From assembly GCA_963971225.1 (NCBI GenBank), contig OZ020270.1:74478432-74542431 (forward strand): a stretch of DNA of 64,000 nt, read 5' to 3'. This DNA comes from Melieria omissa. Lineage: Eukaryota; Arthropoda; Insecta; Diptera; Ulidiidae. Positions within the stretch are counted from its first letter, which is position 1. The number at the start of each line of letters is the position of its first letter. The translations under genes and the position numbers were made by a program. This document shows, one piece after another, positions 63,908-64,000 of this stretch. A model generated the notes under the pieces. It had not been told where the DNA came from. It saw only the letters and a program-made list of their open reading frames with translations, and made no database searches.

Positions 63908-64000
63908 TGATACGATGAGAAATTCTGTGCCGCACTGTACAGAAATGCTTTTCTCCGCACGAATGTTTTCCAAGCATACTTTTAGGCATGCACTGTGAAG
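63908..64000 (+). repeat. 3' LTR, first 93 bp
   Basis: Starts TGATACGATGAGAAATTC, 12 bp after the pol stop, and is identical to 58389-58481 over all 93 visible bases. The rest lies outside the window. Confidence 0.9.

Larger units (their letters stand above)
58389..64000 (+). mobile_element. Young Ty3/gypsy-type LTR retrotransposon, 3' LTR cut by window
   Basis: 5' LTR, primer site, gag and pol in the usual order on the plus strand, and the first 93 bp of the 3' LTR at the window end. ATAT precedes the 5' LTR (58385-58388). There is no env frame between pol and the 3' LTR. Two solo LTRs of the same family lie at 6815 and 27336. Clade not settled: gag with a SAP domain and the PBS suggest the mdg1/mdg3/blastopia area. 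Confidence 0.9.

Noticed and set aside
1..64000. CRISPR arrays, operons, riboswitches, phage genes
   Set aside because: The sequence is animal repetitive DNA; no spaced direct repeats or bacterial-type gene organisation was seen.

Overview
This window reads as intergenic DNA of an insect, probably a higher fly. I found no host gene, rRNA or functional tRNA. Nearly every supportable feature is a transposable element (TE) or a piece of one. The fly assignment is an inference from the TE mix: a rosa-type DD41D mariner, LOA-, Jockey- and CR1-like LINEs, CsRn1-like, BEL/Pao and gypsy LTR elements, piggyBac, Transib, Tc1/Tc3, Helitrons and tRNA-derived SINEs. A tephritid fruit fly would fit well, but this is not proven.

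Layout. 1-3960: LINE on the minus strand with a PHD-finger ORF1. 4199-5134: internally deleted mariner. 5277-5786: piggyBac MITE. 6411-13627: a four-deep nest in which an 'X1' TIR element holds a solo LTR and an 'X2' element, X2 holds a Helitron, and the Helitron holds a DD41D mariner. 13.8-15.3 kb: MITEs and a second Helitron piece. 15594-19760: LOA-like LINE with a TTAA MITE inside. 19.9-23.4 kb: Tc1 remnant, mariner deletion derivative, piggyBac remnant with a SINE. 23.6-27.2 kb: an AT-rich minisatellite split by a long-TIR element and a LINE. 27336-27748: solo LTR in a hAT fragment. 28094-44100: a short hAT-type element, identified by an 8-bp duplication at both ends, blown up to 16 kb by nested insertions (Jockey LINE; a 10.6-kb broken piggyBac carrying Transib, X1, X2 and a SINE; and a second piggyBac MITE carrying Tc1-like and Tc3-like elements). 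44165-53984: degraded CsRn1-like LTR retrotransposon, itself invaded by a 1-kb palindrome, a SINE and a 4.3-kb TIR element. 54.1-58.4 kb: Helitron piece, BEL/Pao piece and gypsy piece meeting head to head. 58389-64000: a young LTR retrotransposon with identical LTR starts, running off the window.

The target-site duplications (TSDs) allow a relative insertion order to be read directly. The most promising undescribed material is: (a) the X1/X2 family with 7-bp duplications and no recognised superfamily; (b) two SINE families that share a central domain but have different heads and tails, one with the 3' tail of LINEs present in the same window; (c) an almost perfect 999-bp palindrome; (d) an LTR family that landed in ATAT three times out of three; (e) an apparently intact Tc3-like transposase with an intron and doubled terminal repeats.
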